Of a stretch of DNA of 64,000 nucleotides, positions 9,074 to 18,063 are shown one piece after another. Made by a program: the position numbers and the translations under genes. Every line of letters starts with the position of its first letter. The stretch's first letter is position 1. Origin of the DNA: Micromonospora fulviviridis (lineage in GTDB: Bacteria; Actinomycetota; Actinomycetes; Mycobacteriales; Micromonosporaceae); contig NZ_BMRA01000003.1 in assembly GCF_014648395.1 (NCBI RefSeq), positions 307,137 through 371,136 on the forward strand, read 5' to 3'. The notes under the pieces were generated by a model. The model searched no databases and had not been told where the DNA came from. It saw only the letters and a program-made list of their open reading frames with translations.

Positions 9074-9101
9074 CCCGGCCAGGCCGGGCAGCACGTCACG
9101 C

Positions 9102-9134
9102 CGGACGCCGTCCCCACCCCGGGGGCGGCGTCCG
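9102..9134 (+). terminator. Hairpin terminator after tatC
   Basis: CGGACGCCG (9102-9110) pairs with CGGCGTCCG (9126-9134). Inner C and G runs extend the stem, giving a nearly continuous GC hairpin without a U-tract. Confidence 0.65.
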
Positions 9135-9246
9135 CGCGTGTCGGCGGGCGACCGGGCGGCCGGCGCACAGATCGAGGAAGTGGGCGGCGGGAGCCTCCCG
9201 GTGTCCGGGACACCGTGCGGCCCGGTGGCTCGGCATACTGGCGGCC

Positions 9247-9666
9247 ATGATCGACAACGACCGGGCGGGCCGCCCCGACCTGCCCTCGGCGCTGCGCTTC
9301 CTGACCGAACTGGTTGCCTGGGTCGCCACCCCGTGGGCGCTCGCCCCGCACTCCGTGGTGCTGGCGGTCGCCTCGGTGGTGCTGCTGATCGGCCTGCCCA
9401 CCGTGTTCGCCACCCCCGGCGACAAGCGGCAGGTGATCGTGCCGGTGCCCGGGCTGGTCACCGTGGCGCTGGTGCTGCTGCAACTGGTCGCCGCGGTGCT
9501 CGCCGCCTGGGCGGCCTGGCCGGAGCCGGTCGCGGTCGTGGTGACCGTGCTGGCGGCGGCCACGGTGGTGACCGAGCTGCCCCGCTGGCGCCGGCTCGCA
9601 CCGCTGGCCCGCGACGGCCACCCGGCCCGTCGACCCCCTGATCCCACCCGCCGTGGGTCCGCCTGA
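9247..9666 (+). CDS. Small integral membrane protein, YrdB/DUF2568-like
   Basis: 139 residues with about four hydrophobic segments (LRFLTELVAWVATPWAL, VVLAVASVVLLIGLPTVFA, LVTVALVLLQLVAAVLAAW, VAVVVTVLAAATVVTEL). The opening ALRFLTELVAW followed by a TPGDK loop resembles the YrdB/DUF2568 family, whose function is unknown; this assignment is tentative. The Arg/Pro-rich C-terminus is partly encoded by a 15-bp sequence (9639-9653) that recurs after the stop, so the last residues may not be conserved. CATACT at 9234-9239, 7 nt before the ATG, suggests a leaderless transcript. Confidence 0.7.
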   Translation: MIDNDRAGRPDLPSALRFLTELVAWVATPWALAPHSVVLAVASVVLLIGLPTVFATPGDKRQVIVPVPGLVTVALVLLQLVAAVLAAWAAWPEPVAVVVTVLAAATVVTELPRWRRLAPLARDGHPARRPPDPTRRGSA

Positions 9667-9702
9667 ACCGGCCCGCCGTGTGCCCCGTGATCCCACCCGC
9701 CG
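9639..9702. repeat. 15-bp direct repeat pair
   Basis: TGATCCCACCCGCCG occurs at 9639-9653 and again at 9688-9702. The first copy is in the 3' end of the membrane-protein gene, the second just beyond its stop. It may be a slippage product; no function is evident. Confidence 0.6.
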
Positions 9703-9717
9703 CGGCCGGTCGCGCCG

Positions 9718-10602
9718 TCAGGCCACCCGGCGGGCGGCGTCCGGCGGCGGGGCGGGCACGGCGTCCGGGTGCAGGATCGCCGCGATGGCCTCGGCGCCGT
9801 CGACCAGGCGTGGGCCGGCCCGCACGATCAGCCCGTCCGCGTCGAGCGCCCAGACCTCCGCGCCGGGGAACCGCGCGGCCACCCCGGCGGCCTGCGCGGC
9901 GGCCCCGTCCAGGTGGAAGCCGCACGGCGCGACGAGCACCACCTCGGGCCGGGCGGCCCGCAACGCGGCCCAGGTGGTCGGCGTGGACCGGGCCCCGGGG
10001 TGGGTCGCCACCGGCTCGCCGCCGGCGGTCTCGACCAGGTCGGGGATCCAGTGTCCGGCGCCGAACGGCGGGTCCACCCACTCCACCACGGCGACCCGCC
10101 GGCGGGTCCGGCCGGCCACCGCCGCGCGGACCGCCGCGAGCCGCCCCCGCAACGCGTCGACCAGGGCCTCCGCCCGGTCCGGCACCCGGGCCGCCGCGCC
10201 CACCGCCAGGACCGTGTCCAGGACGTCCGCCAGGGTGTACGGGTCGAGCGACAGCACCTCCGCCCGGCAGCCGAGGTGGTCGACGGCGTCCGCGACCCGG
10301 CCCGACGGAAGAGCGCAGACCCGGCACAGGTCCTGGGTGAGGATCAGGTCCGGGTCCAGCCCGGCCAGCGCGCCGGCGTGCAGGGTGTACAGGTCCGACC
10401 CGGCGGCGAGCTGCCCCTTGACGTACGCGTCGATCTCGCCCGGGCTCATGCCCCGGGTGTCCCGGCCGCCCACCACGACCGTGGTGCCGGCCCGGTACTC
10501 GGGCGGCACCACGCACTCGAAGGTGACCCCGACCAGCTCGTCGCCGAGCCCCAGGGCGTAGATGATCTCGGTGGCCGAGGGGAGCAGGGAGACCAGGCGC
10601 AT
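9718..10602 (-). CDS. Cobalamin-type ABC substrate-binding domain protein (BtuF-like), no signal peptide
   Basis: 294 residues with the periplasmic-binding fold of BtuF/FecB-like proteins: RLVSLLPSATEIIYALGLGDELVGVT at the N-terminus, DPDLILTQDLCRVCALPS in the middle, and ARPEVVLVAPCGFHLD near the C-terminus. It starts directly with the first strand and has no signal sequence or lipobox, and no transport permease or ATPase lies next to it. It therefore belongs to the cytosolic cobalamin-binding-like group rather than to a complete importer; its ligand is unproven. CAGGAT (10609-10614), 6 nt upstream, fits a leaderless start. Confidence 0.85.
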   Translation of the reverse strand: MRLVSLLPSATEIIYALGLGDELVGVTFECVVPPEYRAGTTVVVGGRDTRGMSPGEIDAYVKGQLAAGSDLYTLHAGALAGLDPDLILTQDLCRVCALPSGRVADAVDHLGCRAEVLSLDPYTLADVLDTVLAVGAAARVPDRAEALVDALRGRLAAVRAAVAGRTRRRVAVVEWVDPPFGAGHWIPDLVETAGGEPVATHPGARSTPTTWAALRAARPEVVLVAPCGFHLDGAAAQAAGVAARFPGAEVWALDADGLIVRAGPRLVDGAEAIAAILHPDAVPAPPPDAARRVA

Positions 10603-10766
10603 CCCGCCATCCTGCCCGCCCTCCGCAGTTCACCGATCCCCAGGTCCCCGCCGGGGCCTGGAGTTAGTCTGGGGCGGCGCCCGAGGCGGTGCGGACGCGT
10701 CCGTCGTCGCGGCCCGCCCGGCGTCGGTGCCGGCGGCGTGACGACCCTCTCCCGGGAGGCGGTGCG

Positions 10767-11144
10767 GTGTCCGATCCGATCGAGGCGTTCTTCGCGCAGC
10801 TCGCCCGGCAGGCTCCCGAGCGGCTGCTGCGCCGCACCGCCGGCATGATCCGGTTCGAGCTGGAGGAGGACGGTGCCCTCGACTTCTGGCACCTGACCAT
10901 CTCCCACGGCCGGATCGCGGTGGACCGCAGCGCGCGGGACGCCGACACGGTGATCCGGACCCGGCGCGACTTCTTCCTCCGGCTGGCCGCCGGCGAGGCC
11001 AAGCCGCTCACCGCCTGGCTGCGCAACGATCTCACCGCCGAGGGGCACTTCCGGTTCGTGGTCCTGCTGGAGCGGCTCTTCCCGGCGCCGCCCGGGGCGC
11101 GGCACCCGCGGGCCCTCACCGGTGGACGCGGGGAGCCCGGATGA
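10767..11144 (+). CDS. SCP2 sterol-binding domain protein
   Basis: 125 residues covering one SCP2-like lipid-binding domain. Characteristic pieces are GMIRFELEEDGALDFWHLTI, RDADTVIRTRRDFFLRLAAGEAKPLTAW and LTAEGHFRFVVLLERLFP. Such proteins bind hydrophobic ligands in a tunnel; the ligand is unknown. The GTG start follows GGGAGG at a suitable distance. The stop overlaps the next start (ATGA at 11141-11144), so it is translationally coupled to the debranching enzyme, a recurring but unexplained actinobacterial pairing. Confidence 0.85.
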   Translation: MSDPIEAFFAQLARQAPERLLRRTAGMIRFELEEDGALDFWHLTISHGRIAVDRSARDADTVIRTRRDFFLRLAAGEAKPLTAWLRNDLTAEGHFRFVVLLERLFPAPPGARHPRALTGGRGEPG

Positions 11145-13192
11145 GGCCGGACCTGGTCCGCGTGCTGGACGGCAACGTCTTCGTGCTCAGCGAGGACAAC
11201 GGCGACATCGAGGCGAACGTGGCCAACCCGTGCGGCTTCTTCGACTTCGACACCCGGTTCCTGTCGGTGTGGCGGCTCACCCTGGACGGCGACCGGCTCC
11301 ACCCGCTCTCCATCGCCGAGCGGGACCACCTCCACCTGCGGTTCTTCCTCGTGCCGGGCAGACCGACGCACTACGTGGACGCCAAGTCGTCGGTCATCCG
11401 GGAGCGGACCATCAACGGCGGTGTCTTCGAGGAACGGCTCACGGTGCTCAACCACAACCACGTGCCGGTGGAGTGCACCGTACGGCTCGACGTGGGGAGC
11501 GACTTCGCCCCGATTCTGGGCGTCACCGCCGAGCGCACCCCGCCGGGGCGGTTCTACCAGCGGTTCGACGAGCGCGGCCTGCGCCTCGGCTACCAGCGGG
11601 AGAGGTTCCAACGGGAGACGCTGGTGACCAGCAGCGAACCGGTGCGGGTGGACGAGCAGCGCCTCACCTGGACGGTGCGGCTGGCTCCCAGGGAGTCCTG
11701 GACGACGACCCTGCGGGTGCAGGGGCTGGTGCTGCGCCCGGACGGCGCGGACGTCCGGGACCGGTTGCAGCGGCGGGGGCGGGCCGGCGCCGACGAACGG
11801 CAGCGCGACCTGGCGAGCTGGCTGTCCCGGACGCCGCAGCTCAGCTGCGACTGGGAGGCGCTGACCGAGGTCTACCGGCGCAGCCTGGTGGACCTGGCGG
11901 CCCTGCGGTACTCGCCGCTGACCCTGCCCAACCAGGTGATGCCCGCCGCCGGCCTGCCGTGGGCGGCCACCATCACCGGCCGGGACAGCATCCTGACCAG
12001 CTTCATGGCGCTGCCCGTGGCGTCCGAACTGGCGTCGGCGACGGTGCGGATGCTCGGCATCGACCAGGGCGCGGTGCTCGACGACTTCCGCGACGAGGAG
12101 CCCGGCAAGATCCTCCGTGAGTTCCGCTACGGGGAGATGGTGGCCTTCGAGGAGCGCCCGGAGTCCCCGTACTACGGCAGTGCCGACGCGACCCCGCTCT
12201 ACGTGATCCTGCTCGACGAGTACGAGCGGTGGACCGGCGACGTCGACCTGGTGCGGGAGTTCGAGGACGAGGCCCGCGCGGCGCTGCGCTGGATCGACGA
12301 GTACGGCGACCTGCTCGGTGACGGCTACGTCCGTTACCTGCGGCGCAACGAGCGCACCGGGGTGGCGAACCAGGGCTGGAAGGACTCGCCGGAGGCGATC
12401 TGCTTCGCCGACGGACGGCTGCCCGACCCGCCCCTGGCCACCTGCGAACTTCAGGGGTACGCGTACGACGCGAAGATGCGCGGCGCGCGGATGGCCCGGG
12501 AGTTCTGGGGCGACCCGGCGTACGCCGACCGGCTGGAGCGGGAGGCCGCGGCGCTGCGGGAGCGCTTCGACCGGGACTTCTGGATCGCGGACCGGGGCTA
12601 CTACGCGCTCGCCCTGGACAGCGACGGCCGGCAGGTCGACGCGCTGGCGTCCAACATGGGCCACCTGCTGTGGAGCGGCATCGTCCCGGCGGAGCGGGCC
12701 GCGCAGGTGGCCGCCCACCTGGTCGGGCCCCGGCTCTTCTCCGGCTGGGGGATCCGCAGCCTGGCCACCGGGCAGGAGCGCTACAACCCGCTCGGCTACC
12801 ACGTCGGGGCGGTGTGGCCGTTCGACAACGCGCTGATCACCTGGGGCCTTCGCCGGTACGGCTTCACCGAGGAGGCGGGGCGGGTCGCCGAGGCCATCGT
12901 GGACGTCTCCCGGTACTTCCACGGCCGGCTGCCCGAGGCGTTCGCCGGCTATCCCCGCGAGCTGACCGAGTATCCGGTGCGCTACCCGACCGCGAACAGC
13001 CCGCAGGCGATGGCGACGGCCGCCCCGTTCCTGCTGCTGCGCGCCCTGCTCGGGCTGGAGGCGGCCGGCGAGCACCTGTTGATGGCGCCGCGGGTGCCGG
13101 CCCGGTTCGGCCGGGTGGAACTGCTCGACGTGCCGGGCCGGTGGGGCCGGCGGGACGTGATCGGCAGCGGGCTGGCCCGCGCCGCCCGCTGA
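11141..13192 (+). CDS. Amylo-alpha-1,6-glucosidase (glycogen debranching enzyme)
   Basis: 683 residues, cytosolic. Predicted to hydrolyse alpha-1,6 branches of glycogen or related glucans. The N-terminal beta domain (about 1-240; LDGNVFVLSEDNGDIEANVANPCGFFDFDTRFLS) is the usual debranching-enzyme N-domain. The C-terminal (alpha/alpha)6 barrel holds AAGLPWAATITGRDSILTSF, ANQGWKDSPEAICFADG, ASNMGHLLWSGIVP and YHVGAVWPFDNALI, all conserved in this bacterial family. Coupled to the SCP2 gene by a 4-nt overlap. A 10-bp-stem hairpin follows. Confidence 0.92.
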   Translation: MRPDLVRVLDGNVFVLSEDNGDIEANVANPCGFFDFDTRFLSVWRLTLDGDRLHPLSIAERDHLHLRFFLVPGRPTHYVDAKSSVIRERTINGGVFEERLTVLNHNHVPVECTVRLDVGSDFAPILGVTAERTPPGRFYQRFDERGLRLGYQRERFQRETLVTSSEPVRVDEQRLTWTVRLAPRESWTTTLRVQGLVLRPDGADVRDRLQRRGRAGADERQRDLASWLSRTPQLSCDWEALTEVYRRSLVDLAALRYSPLTLPNQVMPAAGLPWAATITGRDSILTSFMALPVASELASATVRMLGIDQGAVLDDFRDEEPGKILREFRYGEMVAFEERPESPYYGSADATPLYVILLDEYERWTGDVDLVREFEDEARAALRWIDEYGDLLGDGYVRYLRRNERTGVANQGWKDSPEAICFADGRLPDPPLATCELQGYAYDAKMRGARMAREFWGDPAYADRLEREAAALRERFDRDFWIADRGYYALALDSDGRQVDALASNMGHLLWSGIVPAERAAQVAAHLVGPRLFSGWGIRSLATGQERYNPLGYHVGAVWPFDNALITWGLRRYGFTEEAGRVAEAIVDVSRYFHGRLPEAFAGYPRELTEYPVRYPTANSPQAMATAAPFLLLRALLGLEAAGEHLLMAPRVPARFGRVELLDVPGRWGRRDVIGSGLARAAR

Positions 13193-13202
13193 CCGCCCCG
13201 TC

Positions 13203-13234
13203 GCCGGCCCTGTCCCCTTGCCAGCAGGGCCGGC
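13203..13234 (+). terminator. Hairpin terminator after debranching enzyme
   Basis: Perfect 10-bp inverted repeat GCCGGCCCTG / CAGGGCCGGC with a 12-nt loop. A TTACACT element just downstream could be the -10 of the next gene. Confidence 0.65.
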
Positions 13235-13338
13235 CCGCTTACACTCTCCTGACTCCGCCGAGTCCCCCCGGGCGGTGTGCCGGGGCGGTTGTCGGCGCCC
13301 GTCCTGGTCAGCACGCTGACCTCCGCTCCGGAGAGCCG

Positions 13339-14037
13339 ATGAAGAGCCGTACCGCCGCCGTCGTGGCCGCGATCTGCGCCACCGCCGCCCTCACCGCCTG
13401 TGGTGACGACGACCCCGCCCCGAAGGGCAGCCAGGTCCCGGTGACCGCCACCGACACCAGCTGTGAGGTCGCCACCACCCTCTTCAACCCGGGCGCCGTC
13501 ACCTTCACGGTGACCAACCGGGGGCAGCAGGCCACCGGGGTGTACCTCTACGGCCGGGAGAAGGCCGGGTTCACCAAGGTGGTCGCCGAGGCGGCGGACG
13601 TCGCGCCGGGCAAGACCGGCGACCTCAGCGCCACCCTCGCCACCGGCCAGTACGAGGTCGCCTGCCGGCCCGGCCGGCAGGGCGACGGCGTGCGGACCCG
13701 CATCACGGTCTCCGACGACGGCACCGTGGCCAGCGCCGCGGCCGAGACGGCGTACGACCGGGAGGTCGCGGTCGAGTTGACGGCGGCCGGGATCACCGGC
13801 GCGGACGGGCTGATCGCCGAGCCCGGCGAGAAGATCGCGTTCCGGGTGACGAACAAGGCCACCGGTGCCCGGACGCTGAACGTGCTCGACCCGGACGCCA
13901 AGCCGGCCGCCGAGATCAAGGTGGAGCCGAACGGCAAGGCGGAGGCGGTCGTGGTGGTCGGCGGCGCCGGCAACTGGACGCTGAAGGTCACCGGCGACGG
14001 CGCCGCCCCGGCGACGAGACGGTTCGTCGTGCGCTGA
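13339..14037 (+). CDS. Secreted lipoprotein with cupredoxin-like domains
   Basis: 232 residues. A Sec signal peptide ends in the lipobox LTAC with Cys21 as lipidation site. Two beta-sandwich segments follow: about 30-115 (CEVATTLFNPGAVTFTVTNRG to GQYEVACRPG) and about 140-230. The first strongly resembles the cupredoxin-like N-domain of EfeO iron-uptake proteins, and two Cys that could form a disulfide frame it. The imelysin (M75) domain of EfeO is absent and no efeU or efeB is nearby. A role in metal handling is possible but unproven. GGAG precedes the ATG. Confidence 0.8.
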   Translation: MKSRTAAVVAAICATAALTACGDDDPAPKGSQVPVTATDTSCEVATTLFNPGAVTFTVTNRGQQATGVYLYGREKAGFTKVVAEAADVAPGKTGDLSATLATGQYEVACRPGRQGDGVRTRITVSDDGTVASAAAETAYDREVAVELTAAGITGADGLIAEPGEKIAFRVTNKATGARTLNVLDPDAKPAAEIKVEPNGKAEAVVVVGGAGNWTLKVTGDGAAPATRRFVVR

Positions 14038-14175
14038 CCGGTGAGCCCCGCCACCCGGTGGGGAAATCGGATTCGCGGCGTGTCCCGGGCGGTCTAGTGT
14101 TCGCCCGGGGCCGCCCGCCCCGCCGCCGGCCGCACCGGCCCGGCGCCCGCCCCGACCACCGGGAGGACCCCACCC

Positions 14176-15219
14176 ATGCGCGCCACCGTCATCCACGGCC
14201 CGAACGACATCCGGGTCGAGGAGGTGCCGGACGCCACCGTCCGCACCCCCACCGACGCCGTCGTCCGCGTCGTGCTGGCCTGCATCTGCGGCAGCGACCT
14301 GTGGGCGTACCGCGGGGTGGCGCAGCGGCAGCCGGGGCAGCGCATCGGGCACGAGTTCCTCGGCGTGGTCGAGGCGGTCGGCGCCGAGGTCGGCTCGGTG
14401 CGGGTCGGCGACCTGGTGGTGGCGCCGTTCGTCTGGTCCGACGGGACCTGCGACTTCTGCCGCGAAGGGCTGCACACCTCCTGCCCGCACGGCGGCTTCT
14501 GGGGGTCCGTCGGCTCCGACGGCGGTCAGGGCGAGGCCGTCCGGGTGCCGTACGCCGACGGCACCCTGGTGAAGCTGCCCGCCGAGGCGGCCGGCGACGA
14601 GCGGCTGCTCACCGCGCTGCTGGCCCTCTCCGACGTGCTGGCCACCGGCCACCACGCCGCCCTCGCCGCGCGGGTCCGCCCCGGGGCCACCGTCGCCGTG
14701 GTCGGTGACGGCGCGGTCGGGCTCTGCGGGGTGCTCGCCGCGAAGCGGCTCGGCGCGGAGCAGATCATCGCGCTGGGCCGGCACACCGCCCGCACCGACA
14801 TCGCCCGCTCGTTCGGGGCCACCGACGTGGTCGCCGAGCGGGGAGAGGCGGCGATCGCCGCGGTGCGGGAGCTGACCAAGGGGCAGGGCGCGCACGCCGT
14901 GCTGGAGGCGGTCGGCACCGAGGACTCGATGCGGACGGCGATCTCCATCGCCCGCGACGGCGGCGCGGTCGGCTACGTCGGGGTCCCGCACGGCGGCAGC
15001 GCCGGCGTGGACATCGGGCAGATGTTCAACCGCAACGTGGCCCTCGCCGGCGGCGTCGCGCCGGCCCGGGCGTACCTGCCGGAACTGCTGGCCGACGTGC
15101 TGGCCGGCGCCATCGACCCGTCGCCGGTCTTCGACCGGTCGGTGACCCTCGACGGGGTGCCGGACGGCTACCGGGCGATGGACGAGCGGACCGCGCTGAA
15201 GGTGCTCATCACCTTCTGA
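14176..15219 (+). CDS. Zinc-dependent alcohol dehydrogenase family protein
   Basis: 347 residues, medium-chain dehydrogenase. Catalytic zinc ligands are visible in ACICGSDLW (Cys) and GHEFLGVVEAVG (His-Glu). The structural zinc lobe is DGTCDFCREGLHTSC, which keeps three cysteines and has Asp-Gly where the first Cys normally stands. The NAD(P) fold is VAVVGDGAVGLCGVLAAKRLGA. GGGAGGA precedes the ATG and a TAGTGT hexamer lies about 75 nt upstream. The substrate is not predictable; related proteins are annotated as glutathione-independent or threonine-type dehydrogenases. Confidence 0.9.
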   Translation: MRATVIHGPNDIRVEEVPDATVRTPTDAVVRVVLACICGSDLWAYRGVAQRQPGQRIGHEFLGVVEAVGAEVGSVRVGDLVVAPFVWSDGTCDFCREGLHTSCPHGGFWGSVGSDGGQGEAVRVPYADGTLVKLPAEAAGDERLLTALLALSDVLATGHHAALAARVRPGATVAVVGDGAVGLCGVLAAKRLGAEQIIALGRHTARTDIARSFGATDVVAERGEAAIAAVRELTKGQGAHAVLEAVGTEDSMRTAISIARDGGAVGYVGVPHGGSAGVDIGQMFNRNVALAGGVAPARAYLPELLADVLAGAIDPSPVFDRSVTLDGVPDGYRAMDERTALKVLITF

Positions 15220-15300
15220 GCCGGCGCGCCACGGCCGGCCGCCGCACGGCGCGGTGTCACCCCTGGTGAACGGCCTGGCTCGTGCCGTACGGTGCTCGCC

Positions 15301-16218
15301 GTGACCGCGCACGATCTTGTCCCGCCCGGCCCGGTGGCCGTGCTCGCCAACCCGACCGCCGGCCGGGGACGCCACCGTGGCCTGCTGCCCCGGCTGCTGG
15401 AGCGGCTGGGCGGCGCGGGCCGGCCGGTCGAACTGCTGCGGGCGCGTACGCCCGAGGAGGCGGAGGCTGCGTGCCACGCCGCGGTCGCCGGCGGCGCCGG
15501 GGCGCTGGTGGCCGTGGGCGGGGACGGCACGGTGCACCGGGCGTTGCAGGCGGTGGCCGGGACGGCGGTGCCGTTCGGCCCGGTGCCCGCCGGCACCGGC
15601 AACGACTTCGCCGTGGACACCGGCTTCCCGGCCGACCCCCTCGCCGCCGTGGAGGTGATCGCCGACGCGCTGCGCGCCGGCCGGACCCGCCCGGTGGACC
15701 TGGCCCGGCTGACCACCCCCGACGGCGGCGACCGCTGGTACGGCGCCGTGCTGGCCGCCGGCTTCGACGCGATCGTCAACGAGCGGGCCAACCGGATGCG
15801 CTGGCCGCGCGGCCCACGCCGCTACGACCTGGCCATCCTCGTCGAGCTGGCCCGGCTGCGGCCGCGCCGCTACCGGCTGCGCCTCGACGGGGCGGAGCAG
15901 GAGGTGGACGCGGTGCTGGTCGCGGTCGGCAACGCGGCCAGCTACGGCGGCGGCATGCGGATCTGCCCCGACGCCGACCCGCACGACGGCCTGCTGGACG
16001 TGGTGGTGGGCGGTCGCTTCGACCGGCGCACCCTGATGCGGGTCAAGCCGCGCATCTACCAGGGCACCCACGTCACCCACCCGCTGGTGCGCAGCTACCG
16101 GGCCCGCACGGTCGAACTGGACGCCGAGGGCATCACGACGTACGTCGACGGGGAGCGGGCGTTCGACCTCCCGGTGCGGGTCAGCGCGGTGCCGGCGGCG
16201 GTGCGGCTGCTGCGCTGA
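15301..16218 (+). CDS. Diacylglycerol kinase-like lipid kinase
   Basis: 305 residues, DagK/YegS family. ATP-binding signatures: NPTAGRGRHRG, the GGDGTVHRALQAVAG loop and PAGTGNDFA. The C-terminal lobe has the NAASYGGGMRICPDADPHDGLLDVVV segment typical of the family. Probably phosphorylates diacylglycerol or another lipid at the membrane. I chose GTG 15301 over GTG 15292, because TACGGT (15288-15293) is 7 nt before 15301 and would overlap the longer start. It converges on and overlaps the 3' end of the EamA gene by 38 nt. Confidence 0.92.
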   Translation: MTAHDLVPPGPVAVLANPTAGRGRHRGLLPRLLERLGGAGRPVELLRARTPEEAEAACHAAVAGGAGALVAVGGDGTVHRALQAVAGTAVPFGPVPAGTGNDFAVDTGFPADPLAAVEVIADALRAGRTRPVDLARLTTPDGGDRWYGAVLAAGFDAIVNERANRMRWPRGPRRYDLAILVELARLRPRRYRLRLDGAEQEVDAVLVAVGNAASYGGGMRICPDADPHDGLLDVVVGGRFDRRTLMRVKPRIYQGTHVTHPLVRSYRARTVELDAEGITTYVDGERAFDLPVRVSAVPAAVRLLR

Positions 16219-17146
16219 CCAGCGCGGCGCCCTCGACGTCCGGCCGGGCGGACGGCGGCGCGGCGGCCGGCGCGCCGGCCCGTACCGCGCCGATGCTCGC
16301 GGCGATCACCAGGGCGATGGCGACCACCTCCACGGGGTGCAGCGCCTGGCCGAGCACCAGCCACCCGGCCAGCGCGGCGATGGCCGGCCCGAGGCTCATC
16401 AGCACGGCGAAGGTCGCCGTGGGCAGCCGCCGCAGCGCCAGCAGCTCCAGGGTGTACGGCAGCACCGAGGCGAGCAGGGCCAGCCCGGTGCCGAGCCCCA
16501 GCACCGTCGGGTGCCACAGCCGGCCGCCCGAGCCGACCAGCCCGATGGGCAGGGTGACCAGCGCGGCCACCGCGAGCGCCAGGGCCAGCCCGTCGGCCCG
16601 GGGGAACCGCCCACCGACCCGGGCCGAGCAGACGATGTACGCCGCCCAGAGCGCGCCCGCGGCCAGCGCCAGCCCGGCGCCGACCGGGTCCAGCCGGTCG
16701 AAGCCGCCCTGGCCGAGCAGGGCCACACCGGCCAGCGCCAGCCCGGCCCAGCACCAGGCGGCCAGCCGGCGGGCGGTGACCACGGACAGCGCCAGCGGGC
16801 CGAGCACCTCCAGGGTCACCGCCGGTCCGAGCGGGATCCGCTCGATCGCCTGGTAGAAGATCGAGTTCATGCCGGCCAGGGCCAGCCCGAAGGCGACCAC
16901 GGCCGCCCAGTCGCCCCGGCCGTGCCCGCGCAGCCGGGGGCGGCACACGGCCAGCATCAGCAGCGCGCCGATGGTCAGCCGCAGGGTGACCGCCCCGGCC
17001 ACCCCGGTACGCGGGAACAGCAGCGCGGCCACCGCCGAGCCGAACTGCACCGACAGCGCCCCGCCGAGCACCAGCCCGACCGCGCCCAGCCGGCCGCCGG
17101 ACAGCCGTCCGGTGACCCGGCGACGAAAGGAGCGGTCGGTCGTCAT
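16181..17146 (-). CDS. EamA/DMT-superfamily transporter
   Basis: 321 residues with about ten membrane helices in two EamA repeats. Typical pieces are GGALSVQFGSAVAALLFPRTG, AGMNSIFYQAIERIPLGPAVTLEVLGPLAL (the conserved helix 3-4 region) and FAVLMSLGPAIAALAGWLVLGQ in the second repeat. Drug/metabolite transporters of this RhtA-like type export amino acids and small metabolites. TAGCGT (17153-17158) lies 6 nt before the ATG, suggesting a leaderless transcript. Confidence 0.9.
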   Translation of the reverse strand: MTTDRSFRRRVTGRLSGGRLGAVGLVLGGALSVQFGSAVAALLFPRTGVAGAVTLRLTIGALLMLAVCRPRLRGHGRGDWAAVVAFGLALAGMNSIFYQAIERIPLGPAVTLEVLGPLALSVVTARRLAAWCWAGLALAGVALLGQGGFDRLDPVGAGLALAAGALWAAYIVCSARVGGRFPRADGLALALAVAALVTLPIGLVGSGGRLWHPTVLGLGTGLALLASVLPYTLELLALRRLPTATFAVLMSLGPAIAALAGWLVLGQALHPVEVVAIALVIAASIGAVRAGAPAAAPPSARPDVEGAALVSAAAAPPPAPR

Positions 17147-17212
17147 GCCGTTACGCTAGCGCCGCTGGTCAGCCGCGGTGCCTCCGGGCCGCCCGGCGTG
17201 CGACCGGCGCGG

Positions 17213-17977
17213 TCAGTTCCGTAGGGCGAGGTCGAGGACGGCGCCCAGCCCGTTCGGGCGGCCGGGGTCGGCGCAGGGCAGCACCAGCACCCCGCAGCCG
17301 GCCCGCACCGCCCCCGCGTCGGCGGGGGTGTCGCCCACCATGAGCGTCCGCTCCGGGTCGACGCCGAGCATCCCGCACGCCCGCAGGAAGATCCCCGGGT
17401 CCGGCTTGCAGCGCCCCACCTCGTACGACAGCGCGTAGGCGTCGACCAGCCCGTCCAGCTTCCAGGCGGCGAGCAGCGGCCGGATGTCGAAGCCGATGTT
17501 GCTGACCACCGCCACCTTCACCCCGGCGTCCCGCAGCGCGCCCAGTACCGGCTCGGTGTCCGGGTACGGGACCCAGCCCTCGGGGACCAGCAGCCGCTCG
17601 TAGAGCGCGTCGGCGAACCCCTCGATGCCGGCGTCCACGGTCTCGGCCAGCCCCGTGTACGCGCTTCGGTGGGCGTGCGGGTAGAGATCCCGGTCGGCCC
17701 AGAGCTCGGCCAGCCGGGGCGGCACCCGGGTCGGCAGCGGCCCGCCCGCCCGGCCGGCGGTGAGCAGCCGGTCGGCCAGCGCGGTGGCCCGCACCCGGTC
17801 CAGCTCGACCCCGCAGGCCGCCGCGGCGGCGAGGACCCACTCGCGGGGCTCCTCCACCTGCGCGAGGGTGCCGTGGAAGTCGAAGAGCACCGCCTCCACG
17901 GGGCGACGGGACGGGCTCGGGCGGACGGCGTCGTCGGCGCCGCTCGAGACTCGGGGCGGTTCGGCATGATCCGGCAC
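17213..17977 (-). CDS. HAD-superfamily hydrolase
   Basis: 254 residues, haloacid-dehalogenase-like phosphatase. Motif I is DFHGTLAQ with His in place of the usual second Asp-following residue (DxH rather than DxD). Motif III/IV is CKPDPGIFLRACGMLGVDPERTLMVGDTPADAG. A helical cap fills residues 50-130. The replacement in motif I is uncommon but known in this subfamily. I chose GTG 17977 because TAGGGT (17985-17990) stands 7 nt upstream; a reading frame extending to 18046 would cover the promoter. Divergent from helY. Confidence 0.87.
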   Translation of the reverse strand: MPDHAEPPRVSSGADDAVRPSPSRRPVEAVLFDFHGTLAQVEEPREWVLAAAAACGVELDRVRATALADRLLTAGRAGGPLPTRVPPRLAELWADRDLYPHAHRSAYTGLAETVDAGIEGFADALYERLLVPEGWVPYPDTEPVLGALRDAGVKVAVVSNIGFDIRPLLAAWKLDGLVDAYALSYEVGRCKPDPGIFLRACGMLGVDPERTLMVGDTPADAGAVRAGCGVLVLPCADPGRPNGLGAVLDLALRN

Positions 17978-18050
17978 GTCGTGCACCCTACCGACCCGCT
18001 CCGACCCACCTGCCGGACGGCCTTGGCCGGTGGTCGTCGGCCCCACCGAT

Positions 18051-18056
18051 TAATCT
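18051..18056 (+). promoter_or_regulatory. -10 hexamer TAATCT of the helicase gene (leaderless)
   Basis: TAATCT lies 7 nt before the ATG of the helicase gene with no ribosome-binding site in the gap. Confidence 0.55.
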
Positions 18057-18063
18057 TGGTGAC

